Below are positions 9,996 to 21,771 of a stretch of DNA of 64,000 nt, piece after piece. Positions within the stretch are counted from its first letter, which is position 1. Each line of letters starts with the position of its first letter. The notes below the pieces were generated by a model. It was not told the origin of the DNA and did no database searches. It was given only the letters and a program-made list of their open reading frames with translations. This DNA comes from Zingiber officinale (taxonomy: Eukaryota; Streptophyta; Magnoliopsida; Zingiberales; Zingiberaceae). Both the position numbers and the translations under genes were made by a program. The stretch lies in assembly GCF_018446385.1 (NCBI RefSeq), contig NC_056000.1, positions 35,811,511 through 35,875,510 on the forward strand, read 5' to 3'.

Positions 9996-11988
9996 AAGTT
10001 TTTTCAAAGCAAGTTTTGAAAGAAAGTTGTGAAAGTACTTTGAAAAATATTTTTTTAAAAGTAAAATAGGTTTGGCATATTTCAGAAGTAGTTTTTAAAC
10101 TATTTGCAAAACAATTGTTAAACTAACATTTTGTAAAAATAAAATTCTTTTTGAAAGTAGTTTTCAAATATTCTCCCTTGAACATGATATTATTTAAAAA
10201 ATAATATTCATCTAAAACTTGTTATTAAATATTTAACCGTTAGTTACTAACTAATTATCAGAAGATAGTAGTATTCACTTGGTTAGTCAAGTTAAGTAAG
10301 AATGTCCAGTTATAAATTTACTAAAAAGGACTACTCAACTTGATCAATATACTATTGTATTTATTGCCAAGACATGTTTTGATGTACTCATATAAGCATC
10401 TGAAGTCTAGGCAAAAGACTTATGCATCTCATCCCATTATAAGCTTGTGAATACACAATTAAGGTAAACTTAGTGTGTTTGTAAGATGCTCATTATCTAG
10501 ATTTATATAATTATGCTTTCTGTGGGTGCGATCTAGACTAAGGCCCAAACAGATTTTGAAATACTAAGGAAGTGAGAATTTTTATAAAATACAAGTAATG
10601 AATTTTCGTAAAATTTGTAAACCATTTGAAAATCTTTTAATGAAAAACATATCCTACTCTTTTTTAAAAGAAATTTTCTAGATTATCCAAATCAAGTGGT
10701 CAAAAAGTAATTAAATACATAAATCAAGTCAAGCAAATATATAATGTATATAAGTGTACTGGTCAGACACATTTTTTTAAGTCTATCACCATCGACAGAT
10801 GGAGGTTGGGGCTAATTAGGCACTTTTTTTAAGTTTAAATGTTTGGTTTTAAGTTTTAATTTTAAGTTAAGTTTAAAAAATTTTAATTTCATTTTAATTT
10901 TAATTTTAAATTTAATTTTAAGTTAAATTTTTATTTTTATTTTTAAGTTAATTTTAAAGTTGATTCTAATTTTAATTTAAGTTAAGTTTAAGTTAATTTT
11001 TAATTTTAAGTTTTAAGTTAATTTTAAGTGAAGTTAAATTTTTAATTATAATTATAATTATAATTTTAAAGTTAATTTTAACTTTAATTTAATTTTCAAG
11101 TTATGTTTTAATTTTAATTTTAAGTTTTAAGTTAATTTTAATTTAAAGTTTTAAATTAATATTAAGTTAGGTTAATTTTAATTTTTAAGTTAATTTAATT
11201 TTATTTTTATTCATCTCACCCGATCTATATTTTTAATCAGGGAATCATATAATTTTGTGAGATGATTTAAGTTTGAATTTCATGATTTAATTTAACTTAT
11301 TTTAGATATAAGTTGAACTTTGGGTTCAATAAGCAGACATTTTTTAGATAAACGTCTAAGTTATGGTAAATCACCTGAACATCATTAGAGTAACCACACC
11401 TTTGAAAATTTTCAAATAGTTCTCTTGTCCACTGAATTTAGTATAAAATTTTGGTCTGACCAATTAGGAATAGTAAGAGGTAGCTTCAGTTAGTTCCACT
11501 AAGCCAAATCACCATGTCAAAGTCATATCTTCGTAGATATATATAGACAGAGCTTCCCTAACCTACTATCATCCAAACTTCTCCAGTATTGTTAGTTAAG
11601 TTAAACTTTTGTCCCCATTTAAATTAGTCCTAATTACCCAGCTGGGTAAATTATTATTTGGGAGGGATAAACTAATTTGAAATCTCCCCCTAAATTGTTG
11701 AACTTTGAGTTTTAAGTTTTAAGTTTTAAGTTTGTGTTGATTTGCTTTATAGTTATAATAAAATTGATTATAGTTTCAGTTAAGATTAATTTTGTATTTA
11801 CTTGATTTTAGTTTAATTTTTAATTTCATTTTATTTTTTGGGTTTCAATTTAGCTTAGAAGGTTTGATTTTTGAGATTAAGGCTAAGTTATTTGGATTTA
11901 ACTTAGAAAGTCTAAGATAATGTATTTTATTTTTAGGTACATAGTATTAATTGAATTATATTTGCTTGGTTAGACAAGCTTTCGAAAC
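9996..11988 (-). mobile_element. non-coding middle of element D
   Basis: There is no ORF. Positions 9996-10830 are A/T-rich mixed sequence. Positions 10830-11220 are a low-complexity array of TTTTAAGTTAATTTTAATT words. Positions 11325-11650 are more complex and match, in reverse complement, the block at 61930-62345 in element E (shared words include GGTAGCTTCAGTTAGTTCC and AGCTTCCCTAAC). Positions 11690-11980 are again T-rich. Confidence 0.65.
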
Positions 11989-12410
11989 TCAAGCTTTAGT
12001 TAGTTTTTTATTTTGAGTTAAGAGTCGAAATAATTTAAAAGCAGAGTTAGAATTGTATCCAAGTCTGGATATATTGTATACAACTCTTTGAGATCTAAGT
12101 ATCATGGTTAGATACTTGAATCCTGAGATAAATTTTTCCAACTGTTCTTTTAATTCCTTAACTTGACTTTTCAAGACAAAATTTTCTTTCTCAAGGTTTG
12201 CAGCTTGAGTTAAATTTCAATCTTGAACTTGGTCAGTTAAGGAGGTTAAGCTCAATTGTTCCTTAAGGATGTTATTTTCCTTAAGGAGGAGTTTAACGTA
12301 TTCCTCAATTTTTGAAAATTTCTTATTTAAGAAGGAAATTATTTTGAAAAATTTTACAGTACAATTAAATTTTACCCTAGTTGGTGCGTCTGAATCGGAT
12401 GTCGATCCAT
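11989..12410 (-). pseudogene. C-terminal gag/linker coding part of element D
   Basis: On the minus strand from the B1 site the frame continues from the D gag. It passes a Ser/Asp stretch, then a coiled coil (KSQVKELKEQLEKF), then a segment of the type ILRSQRVVYNISRLGYNS. That motif is typical of the linker between gag and protease in plant Copia polyproteins. One TGA stop interrupts it at about 12212, and the frame ends at 11989. The protease and integrase expected next are absent. Confidence 0.65.
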
Positions 12411-12763
12411 TGCTCTATTGTTGTAATATCCCTGGGTCAAGGTTGACCAGGTTGACTGAGCTTGAATTGACTTAAACTTGAGTCTTGATGTTTGGATTTC
12501 GATATTTGACAATATATGAATATTACAGGAGCAATCATCTGATTGAAGAGATTGTTGGAGCAATTCCCCTCTGGTCAAGGTTTGACCAGTCTGATGTGAA
12601 GAAGAATCAAGTAGGTCAAAGAGTTGACTGGATACTTAACTAGGAAAGTCCTAACTAGAGATTAGGTAAGGTGAAGTCCTGGTGAGTGAAGTCAGACAGT
12701 TGGAAATCCTGGTAAGTGAAGCTAGGTGAAAGTTTTGGTGAGTGAAGCCAGGCAGATGGAAAG

Positions 12764-14541
12764 TGTTAGGACCGTTGTGCCTGCTAATGGGGGGGAGGGG
12801 GTGAATAGCGTTTCGTCGCACACTTATGCTTGCTTCGTCTTGATATGCAGCGGAAAATAAAAACAAACACACACAATGCTAACACCTAGGGTTTACTTGG
12901 TATCCACCTCAAGATGAGGTGACTAATCCAAAGATCCACACACCGACTCACTCCTCCACTATGAAACACTCCTTCTCGGCCACAGTCGAAGGCGGAGAAG
13001 CCTCGTACAAACCCACACAACACTACAACACTCACACAAGAAGAAAATACACGAATACAAATGAAATATACACTTCTTCTTGCTTACTTGTTGTTGTTGT
13101 GGTTGCCTCTTGAATCTTGGAGATACACTCCAAGAACCCTCAAGAACTGGCAAGAATCTCGGAGAAGATCATTGGTGAAAATCGTTGAAGAGTTGCGTAA
13201 AAGATCACAAAAATCTGGCGAAGAAAATGCTCCGCCCAGGCTATATACAGTGCTCCCAATCGATTGAGATCAATCCCAATCGATTGCCACATCACATCCG
13301 CACAATCCTAGCCGTCCATCACCTGCATCCTACGCAGCGGTTGAATCCCAATCGATCGACTGATCGATTGGGAACATCTGGATCGATTAGTGGATCGATT
13401 CAGAAGCATTCTGTGCTTCTCGCGATCGCGCGAGAACACCCCTGCCCAATTGATCGACCGATCGATTGGCAGCATCCAATCGATCGCCCAATCGATTGGG
13501 AAGGGCTCTGTGCTCATGAAATATGGTCACAATCGATCGACCAATCGATTGGGTCATTCCTTCCTTCGCATCACACTCCAATCGATCCACTGATCGATTG
13601 GTCCCTGGTTCAATCGATCGCCCGATCGATTGACCAGCCTGGACTTGACTCAAACTCAAGTCCAAACTCCCAAACCCAACTCTCGATCAATCGTGACCTG
13701 TTGGGTCTCCATGCCTAGCATTTGGCCACTCCCGACCAACCTCGAACTAGCCTTCTAGCCTCCTCCATCAGCCTTGTGTCCCTCGGATATCTCCCCATCC
13801 TTCACGCCTCGCCTTCTGGAGCTTCCATCGGCCTCATCCTAGTTGTTGGGTTCTCCTAGCCAAATCACCCTAGGACTTGCTTTGCAATATAACACTTGGA
13901 CTTTCCAATTGCCTGACTCCTCACCAGGACTTTCCCTTTGCCAAAATCACACTTGGACTTTCCAATTGCCTGTCTCCTCACTAGGACTTTCTTTTTGCCA
14001 AGATCACACTTGGACTTTCCAGTTGCCTGGCTCCTCACCAGGACTTTCCCTTTGCCTAGCTATACTAGGACTTTCCAATTGCCTGATCTCACTTATCAGA
14101 ACTTTCACCACCAAGTCTGGTCAACACTGACCTACTTGGATTTTCACTCTTGCCAACCTTCCTGTTAGACTTACCTTTGTCTAATCTCCAATTAGGACTT
14201 CCCAGTCAAGTCTCCTGTCAACCTTGATCTACTTGACTTCTCTCTTGCCTAACCTCTAGTTAGGACTTTCCCAGATGCCTAAACTCCAGTTAGGACTTAC
14301 TCGGTCAAGTCTCCGGTCAACACTGACCCACTTGACTTGTCTTCTTATCAACCTGGTCAATCCCTTGACCATCTCCACAATCGGACGATTGCTCCAACAA
14401 TCTTTATATATTGTCAAATGGACGATTGCCCTAGCAATCTCCATATATTGTCAAACATCAAAACTCAAATCCTGACTCAAGCTTGACTCAACTCAAGCTT
14501 AGTTAAACTGGTCAAACTTGACCTAGGGAATTGCCCCAACA
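12764..14541 (-). mobile_element. solo LTR of the B/C family in B1's 5' LTR
   Basis: Read on the minus strand it starts TGTTGGGGCAATTCC (14541) and ends GGTCCTAACA (12764), 1778 bp, like a whole B-type LTR. No internal region is attached. It is flanked by GAAAG (12759-12763) and GAAAT (14542-14546), a 5-bp duplication with one change. A minus-strand TATATAG lies at 13247-13241 and ATCGAT palindromes at 13255-13640. Such solo LTRs arise by recombination between the two LTRs of one element. Confidence 0.88.
13255..13640. repeat. ATCGAT palindrome cluster in the solo LTR
   Basis: About ten imperfect palindromes of the type CAATCGATCGACCGATCGAT occur here, spaced 25-60 bp apart. Arms vary between CCAAT/ATTGG and GGAT/ATCC but match within each unit. 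Confidence 0.85.
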
Positions 14542-15004
14542 GAAATTCCTAATGAGTGAAGCCAGGCAGATGGAAAGTCCTAGTGAGTGAAGTCAGACAG
14601 ATGAAAAGTCCTAGTGAGTGAATCCAGGCACGTGGAGATCCAGGTGGGTCAAGGTTGACCGGACACCTGGTGTTGGGAAGCCCAAGTAGGTTAAAAGATT
14701 GACCGGATACTTGGCACAAGAAAATCCAGATGGGTCAAGGGTGACCGAACATCTGATCGAAGTCCAAGTGGATCATGGAGGACTGGACACTTAGCATAAG
14801 ATGGTAAGTCCAAGTGGGTCAACGTTGACTAGACACTTGGCATGAGAAGAAAAGTCTAATTGAGTCAAAGGATTGACCAGACACTTGGTGAAAAAGTCCC
14901 AGCAAATCAAGGTTGATTGGATGCTAGGCATGAGTAGTTCCAATAGGTCATGATTGACCGGATGTTGGGTTTGGGAACCTCAGACTTGAGTTTCGACAAG
15001 TTAA

Positions 15005-15500
15005 GGTTGGGGCAATCGATCAGCTAATCGATTGACCTAAGCCCAATCGATCAGCCGATCGATCGGGAGAGTGTTGCGACAAGCAGCGACCTAATCGATC
15101 GGTCGATCGATTGGGAACAATTGTCGCGAGCATAAAGAGCTGCCCAATCGATCAGCCGATTGATTGGGCAAAGTCAATCGATCAGCCGATTGATTGGGCA
15201 ACATCAATCGATCAACCGATCGATTGGGCATGGATTCTCGTGAAGACGCGAGGAAGTCTGAATCAATTGGTTAATCGATTCAAGCCTTTTCTAGCGTGAG
15301 TACAGAGGCGCTCTGAATCAATCAGCCGATTGTTTCAACCCCTCCCTAATGGATCAGCCGATGGATTCAACCCTCCCCAATCGATCGGCCGATCGATTGG
15401 GATATGACCGTTGTGCAGGATGCAGGTTTTGGACGGCTGGGATCACACTGATCTGATGTGGCAATCGATTAGGAGTAAGCTCAATCGATTGGGAGCCCTA
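15005..15500. repeat. ATCGAT palindrome cluster in the B1 5' LTR
   Basis: A dozen or so CAATCGATCAGCCGATCGAT-type palindromes lie just upstream of the LTR TATA box. Some are degraded (for example AATCAATTGGTTAATCGATT). Confidence 0.85.
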
Positions 15501-15986
15501 GAAGCGTAAGGTATAAAGTTGCAGCGAGCCTTCATTTTCACATCTCTTCTCCCAATTCATAGACGTTCTTCCTCAACACTCATCACCAGTTCTTGGAAGC
15601 TCTTGGAGACAAGTGCAGCTGCACTTCCAAGGTTCAAGAGGTACCAACAAGCAACAAGTGAGCAAGAAGAAAGTTTTTATTTGTATTCTTGCATTTTTCT
15701 TCTTGCGTGTGTTATATCTTGTTGTGTGAGTGTTGTATAAGGTTTCTCCACCTCCGGTAGTTACCGAGAATGAGTGTTTTTCTTAGTGGAAAGTGTGTCA
15801 TGTGTGGATCCTTGGATTAGTCACCTCTTCTTGAGATGAATACCAAGTAAATCATCGTGTTAGCATTGTAAGTATTGCTTCAATTTCTATCCACTGCACA
15901 TCAACAACACTGAAATAGGCCAACGAAGCGCGACGAGCTATTCCCCCCCCCCCCCCCCCCTCTAGCTACAAAACGATGCTAATAAG

Positions 15987-15998
15987 TGGTATCAGAGC
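15987..15998 (+). promoter_or_regulatory. primer binding site of B1
   Basis: TGGTATCAGAGC (initiator-Met tRNA complement) lies 2 nt after the LTR end at 15984. Confidence 0.92.
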
Positions 15999-16085
15999 GA
16001 TGCCACTCTTCACCAGATTCATCGCCGAAAAGGACAACAAGCTAGAGGGAGAAGAAGTTGAAGCAAGTTCACAATTCAAAGACTT

Positions 16086-17844
16086 CGTCAAAGGCTCAAC
16101 TTCAAGATGAAATTCTGAGATAGACTCGGATTCGACACAAAAGTGCCTCCACCATTCATATCAATGAGCTTCGATTCTTAGAAATTAAGAATCGAAAACT
16201 TCTTCATGATGGAGATAGAGCAATGGTTTGCTCTAATAGAAAGCTTTGAAGCTCCAACAAATTCAAAGGGCATGCTCCTCGAGAAGAACAAATGGAGTCA
16301 AAAGCAAATTCAAAGGAGTGAGGCAAATGACAAGTGATCAAGCTATTAATTTATTTACTGCCAAGCAATATTTTGACTTAAATTGGAGAATACGAGGATG
16401 TCAAGGAGCTTTGGAGCAAATTGGCGAAGAATCATGAGGTTTCCTCCACTGTACCAAATCAAGAGGAATCTAAAGAGGGCAACTCATTGGATCAAGACCA
16501 AGAGGAAGAGGACTCCAAGGTTAAGAGATGCTCAACATTGGAAGAAAAAGAACAAGAAGTTTCATCCTCTACAAAGTGTAAAGAAAAAGGCAAGAAGGGA
16601 GCATACTCCTTGTTTCATGTATATAAGGATGATGATGATGAAGCCTCCACCTCTAGGATTGAGGGGGAGCGTAGGTTATTGACTCTGGAGCAAGAAAATG
16701 CTTCTACCTCCGGATCAAGTGAAAAAGAAGAAGATTGTGCCACCTCCACAAATCAAGAAAAATCAAATGAAAGATCATGTGCCACCCCTACAAGCAAAGA
16801 AGGTATAACTATTTCAATTTTAAATAATAAAAGTCACATTATATGTTTTGAGTGTAGGGAAAAAGGGCACTACAAGAGTAAATGTCCTAAATTGGTCAAG
16901 AAGAAGGGCCAAGTTGCACCTAAGGGCAAGGAGAAGCCCAAGGAGACCGACCCCGTGACAAAGAAGAGTAATGAACACATTGTGTGTTTTTTGTGCAATC
17001 AAAGAGGACATTACCAGAGTCAATGTCCAAAGGAGAAGAAATCGGCCAAAGTAAAAGTAGGAAGCTCAAATCAAGGGAGAGCTCTAAAGAGCAAACTCAA
17101 GGTATCATTTATTGAGTCTATCCCTTTAAGTAATGATAAAAAGTATGCTAGGAATAGTTTATATCATTTTAATGCTATTTATCATGAAAATAGGAAGCAT
17201 GACAGAATTAAGGAAAATTATGTATCTTATCATGCTAAAAACACTCAACCTAAGGTTAGAAAGGTAGTTAACACATTAGGCAATAATTCTAAGGGTTTTA
17301 AATATATGCCTAAGAAAAAGAAAAATCAAGGCTTTAGTGAAAAATCTAAGGTTGAGAAGTTATGGAAAGAAAATCAAGTCTTGAGGTAAAGACTTGGTAA
17401 ATTGGAGAGGACCCTTAGAAAAATCAAAAATGAAATACAAGGGTCCAAGAATCATAATCTAGATTTAGGACAACAATGGTCATCCAATGGTCATAGAGAT
17501 TTGGGATACAAACCTAAAACCAAGAAAGATGAAGTATCTTATCATAGGGTTCCATATAATTATGGAACGAACCTTAGGCCTAGGGGTCAAGTCAAAGATA
17601 CAAGGAAAGTTATCCCTAGAAGTATTTTTACCAAGACCAATGTGACTAAGACTTCTAAGAAGTCAAAGAAAGTCACCAAGAAAGTCACAAGGGAAGTTAT
17701 CCCTAGAGTTGATGTAGAGAAAGTGACCAAGGCTTCTATGAAGCCTAGAAAGGTCATTAGGAATGTATCTAGGGAAGTTATCCCTAGTGAGTACCTAGAG
17801 CATCCAAAGAGCACCAATAGGTTTTGGGTTCCGAGAAACATATT
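16086..17844 (+). pseudogene. decayed gag of B1 (5' part)
   Basis: Up to about 16420 the sequence aligns by eye with the gag start of element C (shared nucleotide blocks around TTCGATTCTTAGAA and ATAGAGCAATGGTTTGC) but has stops and frameshifts. From 16421 a frame of 322 codons is open. It has an acidic Glu/Ser-rich stretch and two CX2CX4HX4C knuckles, CFECREKGHYKSKC and CFLCNQRGHYQSQC. It stops with TAA at 17387-17389 and then continues in the same frame to 17844, where element C is inserted. A Lys/Thr/Val repeat (KKVTREVIPR-like, three copies) fills the last part. The frame resumes at 25242 and ends at a TAA shortly after. Confidence 0.85.
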
Positions 17845-19390
17845 TGTTGGGACCAAAATGTAGCTAGAGGGGGGGTGAATAGCTAGACGCGTGCTCGGTG
17901 CTTGACATTGCTTGTTTCTTCAAAGATGTGCAGCGGAAATACAAGAAACAACTACAACAATGCTAACAAATGGATTTTACTTGGTATCCACCTCACAAGA
18001 GGTGACTAGTCCAAGGATCCACGCACACACACACACCTCCACTAATAAACACTCCTTTTCGGTAACTACTGAAGGCGGAGAAGCCCTACAAGTTCACACT
18101 ACAAGAAGAAAGGGAAAAGGAAACAAAATACAGCACAAGCTTACAAGGAAACCCTAACCCTAGCTTTCTTCTTCAGCTATAGATCCGCCTCTTGACTTGG
18201 AAAACCTCCAAGAACCTTCAAGAACTGGCTATCTGAACTTTGTGGAGAAGCTGTGGAGTCGCTGAGATGAATTGTATGAAGTCTCGGAAGTTCTACCGAA
18301 GGAATCGAGCGCCTGCAGCTAAATACGACGCAAACGGTCGGATCCCGATCGATTGGAATGCTCCCAATCGATCGGGGAGGCTTTGGATCGATCCAGAGCG
18401 CCTCTGTGCTCTGGGAATTTGCCTGGATCGATCGGCTGATCGATCCAGGGCTTATCGTGACAAAACGTACCTTCCCAATCGATCTCCTGATCGATTGGGA
18501 CCTCTGGATCGATCAGCTGATCGATCCAGAGGCGTTCTGTGCGCTCGCGACTTCCTCCCAATCGATCCGCTGATCGATTGGGATGAAGGCTTCTCGCGAG
18601 GACACCCCAATAGATCGACCGATCGATTGGACTCCAGCCAATCGATCGGCTGATCGATTCACTGCTGGTTTTTGCCCAAAACCAAGTCCCAAAGCCCCCA
18701 AACCAATATCCAGTCAATCCATGACCTGTTGGTTCATCATGCCTAGCATCCGATCACCCTTGACCTGCTAGGACTCCCTCACCAAGTGTTCGGTCAATCT
18801 CTTTGACCCATTTGGACTTTTCTTCATCGTGCCAAGTATCCAGTCACTCCCTTAACCTACTTGGACTTTTCCCTTCTTGCCAAATATCCAGTCAATCCCT
18901 TTGACCTACTTGGACTTTCACCAGATGTCTGGTCAACCTTGACCCATCTGGATTTCCCCGTGCCTGGCTTCACTCACCAGGACTTCCCTTTTTACCTAGC
19001 TTCACTCACTAGGGCTTCTCTTCTGTCTGGCTTCACTCACCAGGACTTCTCTTCTGCCTGGCTTCACTCACCAGGACTTTCACCTAGCTTCACTCACTAG
19101 GACTTTCCTCTGCCTGGCTTCACTCACCAGGACTTCCATTCTGCCTAACATCCCGATTAGGACTTTCTAGTCAAGTACCTGGTCAACCTTGACCTACTTG
19201 ACTCTTCTACAACCAAACTGATCAGACCCTGATCAGAGGGGAATTGCACCAAACAATCTCCCCAAATGAACAACTGCACCTGCACTTGTCCATATCATCG
19301 AAGTCTTGTATTGTCAAACATTGAAACTCAAACCAAGACTCAAACTTGGTCAATCAGGTCAACCTTGACCTGAGGGATATTGCACCAACA
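17845..19390 (-). repeat. 3' LTR of element C
   Basis: Read on the minus strand it starts TGTTGGTGCAATATCCC (19390) and ends GGTCCCAACA (17845). It contains ATCGAT palindromes (18345-18660) and tandem hairpin units of the CCTGG/CCAGG and CCTAG/CTAGG kinds (18780-19180). Short ORFs here are translations of the palindromes (IDRSID-like). Confidence 0.93.
18340..18660. repeat. ATCGAT palindrome cluster in the C 3' LTR
   Basis: About eight palindromes alternate between CCCAATCGATC/GATCGATTGGG and CTGGATCGATC/GATCGATCCAG arms, with a loop such as AGCT or GGCT. Confidence 0.88.
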
Positions 19391-19404
19391 ATATCCCCCT
19401 TTTT
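19391..19404 (-). promoter_or_regulatory. polypurine tract of element C
   Basis: The minus strand reads AAAAAGGGGGATAT directly before the LTR start, the usual place for the plus-strand DNA primer. Confidence 0.88.
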
Positions 19405-21771
19405 GATATTTGACAATACCACATGCAAGTTATACTAATCACATAGCCTAAACTTCCTTCATGCCACTAGGTAATGAAGGCATAAGTTAAACCCTTCATT
19501 CTCCTCCTAAGAGGGCAAACTCCCTCTAGGTAATGAAGTCCTAACTTAAACCCTTCATTCTCCTCCTAAGAGGGCAAACTCCCTCTAGGTAATGAAGTCC
19601 TAACTTAAATCCTTCATTCTCCCCCTATTGGCACACATCAACAACATGCCCCATCCTTGGGCACACATCAACAACATGCCCCATCCTTGGGCACACATCA
19701 ACAAATTCACTTATTGAAAACTCTCACTTTTGAGACTCTCCCCCTGAAGAGTTGCTCATCGTTGTTCACAACTTTACTCGTTGTGATCAACACGATAATG
19801 AAAGTCTCATACCCTTCATTATCCTTAACCCTACATTCTCCCATTAATGTAGTCAAATGCCCATCCTTGAGCATTTCTAACTTAAACCACTTGAACAATG
19901 AGGATATCCACTCCCCATTAATGTTCAACCGCTCAACCTTGAGCATGTTCTGAAAAGAAGGTTAACCACCTTCTAAGGTTCATAAAAAAATAGTTTTCAT
20001 ATCTTTAAAGAGTCCCTCCCCCTAAAGACATGGTGGTAACTTCTGTCATTGCACCAACAATGACTTGGAATCCCTAAACCTTTAGGAAACCCAAATTTAG
20101 AAGTTTTGAGGTTCAAAATTCAATATTGAAACAAACCTCAACCTAAACTTCAATTTAGTCTTTCTTAACCAATCTATCCTTGTTTTCAACACGAAAACAC
20201 CCTTTTTATGTATACAAATATATTTTTAAGGGTTAGGAATGGTTACCTAGACTAACCATGGTTCAAAAATGCTGAAATCAGGCTTTACCAGCCAAAATCA
20301 GCAACTTCGATCGATTGGAGTTGGGTCCCAATCGATCGGACCATGATGAATCGATCCACTGATCGATTCAGAAGAGCTGGATCGATCCAGCGAGCTTCTG
20401 CTTGCGGGATTTAATTTACCTTCCCAATCGATCGCCCGATCGATTGAGGCATTCCAATCGATCGGGTGATAGATTGGAGTTCTGATAGTTGCTGAAATTC
20501 CATTTCAGTCAACTTCAGAAACCCCTAGAAAATTCTACAAAATTTCAAAAATCATAAAATTTTGTATAGATATTATTTAGGGTATACTTTATCATGAAAA
20601 AAATAGTTTTCTAAGAAAATAATTCATATTTTCAAAGATTGACACAAACTTGAAAACTTGCAAAAACTTTAGTGTTTTCTTTAATTTTGTGTCTAACTAT
20701 TCAATGGTGATTACTATCAAAAGATAGCCTTCACCAAGGTTTTCAAAATCATTTTAAAAACATTTTCAAAACCAATATCCCACCATGTTCCTTGGGCTTA
20801 ATGCACATGGCTTGTACATTAGCTTTCCCAATGATGAAAAAACACATAACTATGTGTTTTGATGAACTTAAAACTCAAAAAAATGCATTAAATCAGCATG
20901 TTGAGTTTTGTTCATCATCCTAACATCTCACTTGTATCTATTGTGCACAAAACACATACAAGTCATCTTATAGGTCTTTGTGAGATGTTAAATTTGGTTT
21001 TGCCCTAATCTAAGGATATGCATATCTATCTAGGCATTTTGTGTATATTGAACATCCACCTAGGATGTCACTTGTTGACTTGTTGATAAATGTCATTTGT
21101 CCTTAATTTTAAGGAAATAAACATAATGCATGATAATGTTATGACATACCTCAAAAAGAAATAATTTTCAAAAGAAAATTTTCTTATAACTACATGATGT
21201 ATGTATGACATGACATGGTATTTTTATAATAAGGCATGAGTGCAAAAATAAAACATGATGTCATGACATATAATGGGCAAACAATCATGGCAAGGTCTAG
21301 CATAAATAAAATACCTAGATTACCTATCTAAGTATTCTTAATCTTAGCTAATCCTAAAACTTAAACCCTAGATTGCCCAAAGTGCTTCAAGAAAATGTCA
21401 AAACCTAAATGGACATTTCTAATTCTCTTGATTTATTTATGTCAATTGAAATTTAGCTTATTCCTCAAATGTTGGCATATTTCATTTTTCCACAAGAGTA
21501 GTACTTTAAATTAAGGCTTAGATTTGCCTTAAATTACTAAGAAAAATACCAAAATCCCAACTCGGTATTTCTTATGTTTTCTCAAATTGTGCCAAATAAA
21601 ATTAAAATCAATATCTTCACTTTTGGCACACTTTACTCTTCCAAAGAGTAAATTATAAATCTTTTTCATTTTCAAAGGTTGATAATAACCTTGAAAATGC
21701 TCCTTGAGTGTCAATTTCTTTAAAGTTGGGTTAACTACCCTTCTTCTTAGGGTTGACACTCTCTAACCCAT
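19405..21771 (-). other. non-coding internal region of element C
   Basis: No ORF longer than about 80 codons is convincing. Features seen are a tandem repeat of about 78 bp at 19465-19620 (AATGAAGTCCTAACTTAAA...), three copies of a 33-bp CACACATCAACAAC unit at 19630-19700, an ATCGAT palindrome cluster at 20308-20475, and AT-rich DNA after that. The region aligns with 25250-27700 of B1 in reverse complement. Confidence 0.7.
20308..20475. repeat. ATCGAT palindromes inside element C
   Basis: Five or so copies of the LTR-type palindrome lie in the internal non-coding DNA, well away from either LTR. The matching position in B1 is 26685-26915. Confidence 0.85.

Larger units (their letters stand above)
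12416..15984 (+). repeat. 5' LTR of B1, split by a solo LTR
   Basis: Two pieces, 12416-12763 and 14542-15984, make about 1.79 kb, matching the 3' LTR 27716-29417. In order it holds about 30-bp units of the CCTGGTGAGTGAAGCCAGG type, about 40-bp hairpin units (14630-14960), a cluster of ATCGAT palindromes (15005-15500), TATAAA at 15512-15517, and a C run at 15943-15960. Confidence 0.9.

Noticed and set aside
13185..13718. ORFs with IDRSID/PIDRPIDW repeats in the B/C LTRs
   Set aside because: Translation of the ATCGAT palindromes in any frame gives such peptides, so this is not coding.
13255..15500. CRISPR-like regular repeats
   Set aside because: The units are palindromes with unequal spacing in a plant LTR. 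There are no unique spacers of constant length and no cas genes.
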